34,889 nt of DNA, from contig JAFWGA010000068.1 of assembly GCA_017515325.1 (NCBI GenBank), forward strand, positions 1-34,889, in the 5' to 3' direction. Origin of the DNA: Blautia sp. GTDB taxonomy: Bacteria; Bacillota; Clostridia; Lachnospirales; Lachnospiraceae. A program made the position numbers and the translations under genes. The notes under the pieces were generated by a model. It was not told the DNA's origin. It worked only from the letters and a program-made list of their open reading frames with translations, and searched no databases. Of the stretch, positions 12,101 to 18,100 are shown in pieces (position 1 is the first letter of the stretch; every line of letters begins with the position of its first letter).

Positions 12101-15100
12101 AAAACGATCCACCAGTACACCTTCGGTGCAGCCTTCTCTAAAGAGACGGCTCTGTCCGGCGTGGTGGCTGTCAATGTGGCGAAAGACAAGACCAACGCGG
12201 TGGTGGACAATGAATCCGATCTGACTGCGAAAAACAACATCACCATTCAGGCGGACAGTGATTACTCGCAGTTTGGCGTTACAGGCTCCGTCTCCGCCTC
12301 AAATGAGACTGCGGCAACGGTGAACGGCATCGTGAACATCCTCAAGGCCAGTACGCTGGCGGAGCTGGAGGGCAGAGCGGAGACGACTGCCAGTGGAGGT
12401 CTGCTGAGTGTCAATGCTTCTGCACTGCGCGACGTCCGTAATATTGCAGGCAACGTGGCTGCCGGCTTTGAAACCGGCATAGGCATCACGGTGATGGTGC
12501 TGGAGGCCGGCGATCACATGGATGAAGAGGCCGCTCACCAGCTGACTTATGGCGGCGCCAAAGAAGGAGAGAAGAAGGCCTTTAAAGTCAATGAAGTAAT
12601 CGATCACCTGAATCGAATAAACATAGATACTTCCGCCATGTCATCGCTGGAAGAGGATCTTGAGAGCAACGGACAGAAGCTCGATACAAGTAAACTGGAG
12701 ACGGGTGGAAAACCTCATTTCGATGCTTCTTCCGGTTATAACAGTCAAAGCACCTCGGACGAGGACGACGGGAAGACGGGGCAGATGGCGGATCTTGAAA
12801 ACGCAAAGGAGATCGGCGACACGGCTTACAAGAACAATCCGCTGGATTCTATAGCAGCCAGGATCGGCGGCAGCGCCAATGTCTATTCCCGCCATGTGCA
12901 GGTTCTGGCCGAGCAGGAGACCCTGGCGGATCTCTATGGCGCCACGGTGAGCGTCAGTGGCGAGATGGCCGGCGGGATCAGCTTTGCCACGGCCAGGCTG
13001 CGCAGCAATGTTTTTGCGACCTCTCTTGGCAAAATAGACGCAGACGACGGCAATGTGACCGTAAAGGCAGTTTCGAAATCCGGAGAAGTCAGTCCGGAAG
13101 AAGGCTCCGACGAAGAAAACCGCATGAAGGGGATCCTGAACAGGCTGGAAGGCGTAAAACCCGATAAGCGCTCCATCCGGGCAGTCGGCCTGGTGGTGAG
13201 CGGCGCCGGAGAAGGATCCGCCGCGATCTCAGCAGGCGGCGTACGCCTGGACAATATCACCAGCTCCACGCTGGGCGGAACGATCAAAAACGCAGGCAGG
13301 GTTACCGTGAACAGCGATGCGCTCTACCAGGATGTTTTTGCAGCGACCCTGGCCCTTTCCGGATCCGGTACGGCATCCGTAGCCGCCTCGATCGCACTGG
13401 CGGTGGCAGATGGAACTGTCAGCTCCACCATCGATCGTACGGCAAACATCAGCGGGAAGACTCCAAAAGTATCGGTCACAACCAATTCCGTCGTCAATGC
13501 CGACAGTATCGCTACGGCTGCCTCATTTGGCCTTACCGCCGGCGTGATAGCGGGTCTGTCCCTGGCGAAGAACAATCTGAAGCAGGATACCATAGTCGCA
13601 CGCGGCGCGAAGATTTCCGGCACCAGCGGCAAGGGCAGCCTGACCGTGCATGGCGAATCGGATACAAAAGCGGAGGCCCTGCTCATGGGAGTATCCGCCG
13701 GTACCGTGGCCGTGGGCATGGGTCTGGGCATTGCCAAGTTGAAACCCACTCTGAACACCACCGTAGGTGTGGACGGCGGCAAAGAGACCGACGCTGTCAG
13801 ACATACAACGCTGAGCAATCTGGGGAGTGTAAACATTACGAACACGGTGACAGGCACGGCCAGGGCCGATCTGCTCGCAGGATCCCTGGGCGGGGTATCG
13901 GTGGCCGGGAATGTACTGCTGGTCTTCAACGATACGGTGGCGAAAGCCAAGGCAGCGAACGTAACAGGCAGCGTAAACGGTGACTTCACCATTAACGGGA
14001 AGCTCTCAGCCACCGGTACCTCCGAGATCAGCGCCGTTGCTGCCGGCGGAGCTTCCGTGGGTGTCACGGTGAACCATGTGGACGTCAACGCCAAGAATTC
14101 GGCCGAGCTGAACACCAGCCTGTTTGACCTCAGTGTGGGCGGCACCCTGTCCGTGACCACCGGAGAAAAACCGGTTACTACAGACAAAACCTCCGGTGGG
14201 GATAAGAAAGATAAGACAGATAAGACAGTCTGGGATACCTCAGCCATCGCGAAATCCATCGCGGCTACTCTCGGCGGCGTCGCCATCGGTGTGAACACGG
14301 CCGTCGCCCGCAACCGCACTCTGAACAACGCGATCATCACAGGCAGCAGCCTCTCTGTGAATAACGTCGTGCTGGGCAGTTATGGCAACGGTCTGGCCGA
14401 TGCCTATATCACTGGTGTGACAGAAGGTGCCGGAGAGATTTCCGTCTCTGTGGTATATGCGCTGAATGAAGCAAAAAACCGTGCCTATATGAATCTGAAG
14501 GGTGCCATGAACGGTAACCTGACAGCCGAGTCTGACGTTCAGGGCAAGACCAAAGCCCACCTGCTCACAGGGACCGGATCTTTGTTCCTGGGAGTGGATA
14601 CCAACGTGGCAACGGCCAGGGGCCTGACGGTCGCTCTGACGGATGTACGGATCGGGGCGCCTTCCGAGAAGAAAAACCGCAGCATCTCGGTATACAGCAA
14701 AGGAAAGGACGAAATCTCGTCCACCATCGAAAACCTTGCGCAGGTTACGGGGGGCTTAAGTGTAGCGACCATGGTCGGACGCGCTTTCAGCAAGGATGTG
14801 TACGATGCGAAGCTGGCGCTTTCCGGCGGTGAATACAACGTGGATAAGGTTTCCGTGAAAACGGATTACACGACGAGTACCGACAGCGACACGACTCCGT
14901 CCTCCAGCGGCGTAAAGATTTCCACCGTAGGCGTGGCGGTGAACAAAGCCACTGCGAAGAACGCAGCCTATGCCGGCGCCAGTCTGTCACTGGAAAACGC
15001 GACACTGAAGACAGACAACGATGTCGACATCCTCATAAACGGAAACGCCACCGCAAATGCCATCGTCCATCCCGTGGAGTTCAGCTTCGACTTAGGCGTA

Positions 15101-18100
15101 GGGGTTGGGGTGAACAAGGCCAATGCGGCACTTTCCGGTACCCAGGCCGCGATGCTGCTCCTGGGAGAAGGCGGCGTCGAAAAGGCGAAGAACGTCAATA
15201 TCAAGAGCCTTGTGAACCAGAGCGATGTCTATGCAGCCATAGGCGGAAGCGGCAACAAAAACACGAACTCGGTCAAGATCAGCGCGGTTTCGGTGGACTG
15301 CAACAGCGCCAAGGCTTCGGAGGCAATAGCCAGTACGGCTGCCGTTCTTGGCGGCAAAATGAAAACACGATATGATGAGGTTATGGTGGACCACGGCAAA
15401 TTCGTGAAAAAGTACAAAGCCCACTTCGACTATGATGTGCTTTTCGAAGAAGAGTATCTTGACAGGGACGAAAATGGAGAACTTATACTTCATAAAATTG
15501 ACGATCTCTGGTTCATTCAGAATTCAAAGACCGGGAAGATGTACGATCCGTTTGGCTCCTCAAATGACATATATAAAGGCTCTCTACCGGGAGGCTTTGT
15601 GACCAAAGAAGAAGCGCAGAAGGCGGCAGACTGGCTGAACGAAGGGAATAAAGATAAACCATGGAAGGTTACCAAACAGGCCGTGAATATATACTCTGGA
15701 GGAAATAGCGGGCTCCCGCGTGGGATGGCATACGGCTTCCGGGCCGGTGAACATTACAGATGGGTCACCTCAGAAGTCATGGAATGGGAACCGAAGCTGG
15801 TAAAGGTGCTGGTGCCTACAGAATATGTGGATCTGAAAGATGTTGATATTTCAAAGAACATCTTGGAGGCAGAGAGTCTGGATATATATTCAGGCGTGGC
15901 TACCAGAACAACGAGTACCAGCGCAACGGCCAGGACCGATGGGGCCAAGAGCTTCGGTCTTGTCACCGTAGGGGATCTGGACGCGAAAGCATCTACGAAA
16001 GAAAGCTACAACGCTGTGCTTGAGGGCGTGACGGCCACGATCACAGGGGCGGCCCGTGTGGAAGCACGCGGGAATGCCAGTGCGAGCAGTCTGGGTTTTG
16101 TCCCCGGCGGCTGGAAAGCCGTAAATGGAACCACCACAGAGGCGACCGCCGGTGTCGGCAGCGAAGACGGCGCACAGAATGTGCGGGTCATCATCGGCGA
16201 ACGTTCAACCCTGAAGGCGGGCACGGTGGACCTGATAGCATGGAACGAAGGAAGTGCGAAGTCTGCCATCGATGGAGATACCACGGTATCTCTTCTGGTG
16301 AACGTAACGAAGAGCAAACAGCCTACGAAATCCTATTACAACACGCTGATCACTGTCGGTAAGGGCGCCAGCCTGGAAGCGACGTCGGGCGACGTAAGGG
16401 TGCTGTCGATCGACGCACCCAAGGCAGAGTCCACGCTGCAGTCCAGCGCATTCACCATTCTGGTGAACTATAACAGCACCAAGGGTGAGAATGAAGTCCA
16501 TCAAGTGAACAATGTCGATTTTGTGAGAGATTCAAAGATCACAGCGGAGAAAAATGTAGTCGTGCAGGCATTCCAGACCACCAGAGCACTGGCCGAGACA
16601 AAGTACGACGGCAAGGGATTCATCCTGGAAGGCTCCAGCGCCACGGCGAATAATACCATCGACCGTATTGTACGCGTCAATGTGGGCGAAGGTGTTCAAA
16701 TGCATGCGAAGGAAGGCCTCCTGAAACTGAATTCCTTCTCGGGGAGGACGAATTCGGCGATCGTGGAAACAGCCGGCTATCAAACCTATCACCTGGCTGA
16801 TAATATCGAGACAACCGCTTATGTGGAGAGCGGAGGCTTCATCTCCCTGGCCAACGCCAAGGCCTACGCCGATGTGGCGTCCACCTCGGAGATTACGGTC
16901 GCTCCTCGTGCAGATCTGAAGAGCAAGAGGCTTCTGGAGCTGCAGGCTCTGTCAACCAGCAACAGCGGGCCATATATTGAGATTTTCTCCGAGAAAGGGA
17001 ACGAGCGGGATGGTTATTCCTATAATCATCCGGGCATCTTCACCACAGCTCAGGTGAAGAGTTCAGCAGGTATTCCGCTGCCCAATGCAGTGGCAAAGAC
17101 TACGCTCAATTTCAACACCTTTGTCAATATCAGCAAAGGAAGCGAGCCGGAAAAAACAAAGCTGCAGGGGGTTTTAAGTTTTGCAAACCAGACCAGTCTG
17201 ACAAGCGAGCAGGAAGAGCTGAGGATCAGGGCATCAAATGACCGACTGTATGTGCAGAATCTTGCGGATTCGCTGGGTAAAGGCGCTGCCGGCTCAGCCA
17301 GCGGAAACGCCTGGATCGGAGCCACACTGACCAATGCCGTGTGGATCGACAATACAAAACTGTCCGCCAAAACCGGCATCGACATCAGTGCAGACACCGG
17401 CGGAATGAAAAAAGGCGATAAGTCAAACAGTAACTGGACAAAAAAAATGATCAACGATAACTTCAGGACCCACCTGGTAGCCGGGGGCAATTCCAAACTG
17501 AAGGGCATCGGAAGGGCGAAAGCTGTCGCCCGTATCTCCGGTACCCAGATCAACCAGATCCGGACGAATAATAAAGATTATGTCGAATTCTACACGAGTG
17601 GCTATGAGAGTCATGTCGCTTCGGATCCGACCGTTGCGGTAAAACTTAGTGTGAAGGCCAACGCCTCTGTTCCGAAGATCCTGGGGATCAAGCTTGGAAA
17701 GACCATCAAGAAGAAGGAGACCGAATGGTACTACTACGACCGCTGCGATTTCTGCGGTACCGGAACGCAGTACGACGTGGATCCCACCGAGCAGGAAGAT
17801 CTGGAGGAACGTTACCAGCAGGCTTATGAAGAAGCGCTGAAGCCCATCAACGAAGTCCAGAGCCAGGTGAACGAATATACCATCTATGATATGGATCCGA
17901 TCCCGATCGGTTATATCAACGCGATGGGGCTTTCGAATTTTCCTAACGCAAATATACTGGTGTCTTCCGGCGGCACCGTGGCGATGGGACTTTCGAATTC
18001 CGCTTACGCAAAGGTACTGGTGCCTGTCGGCGATATCGGCCGTACGTCCGGAGGCACAGGCTCCGCTACCCGCGCCCGCTATGGGGAAGAGGAATATCTG

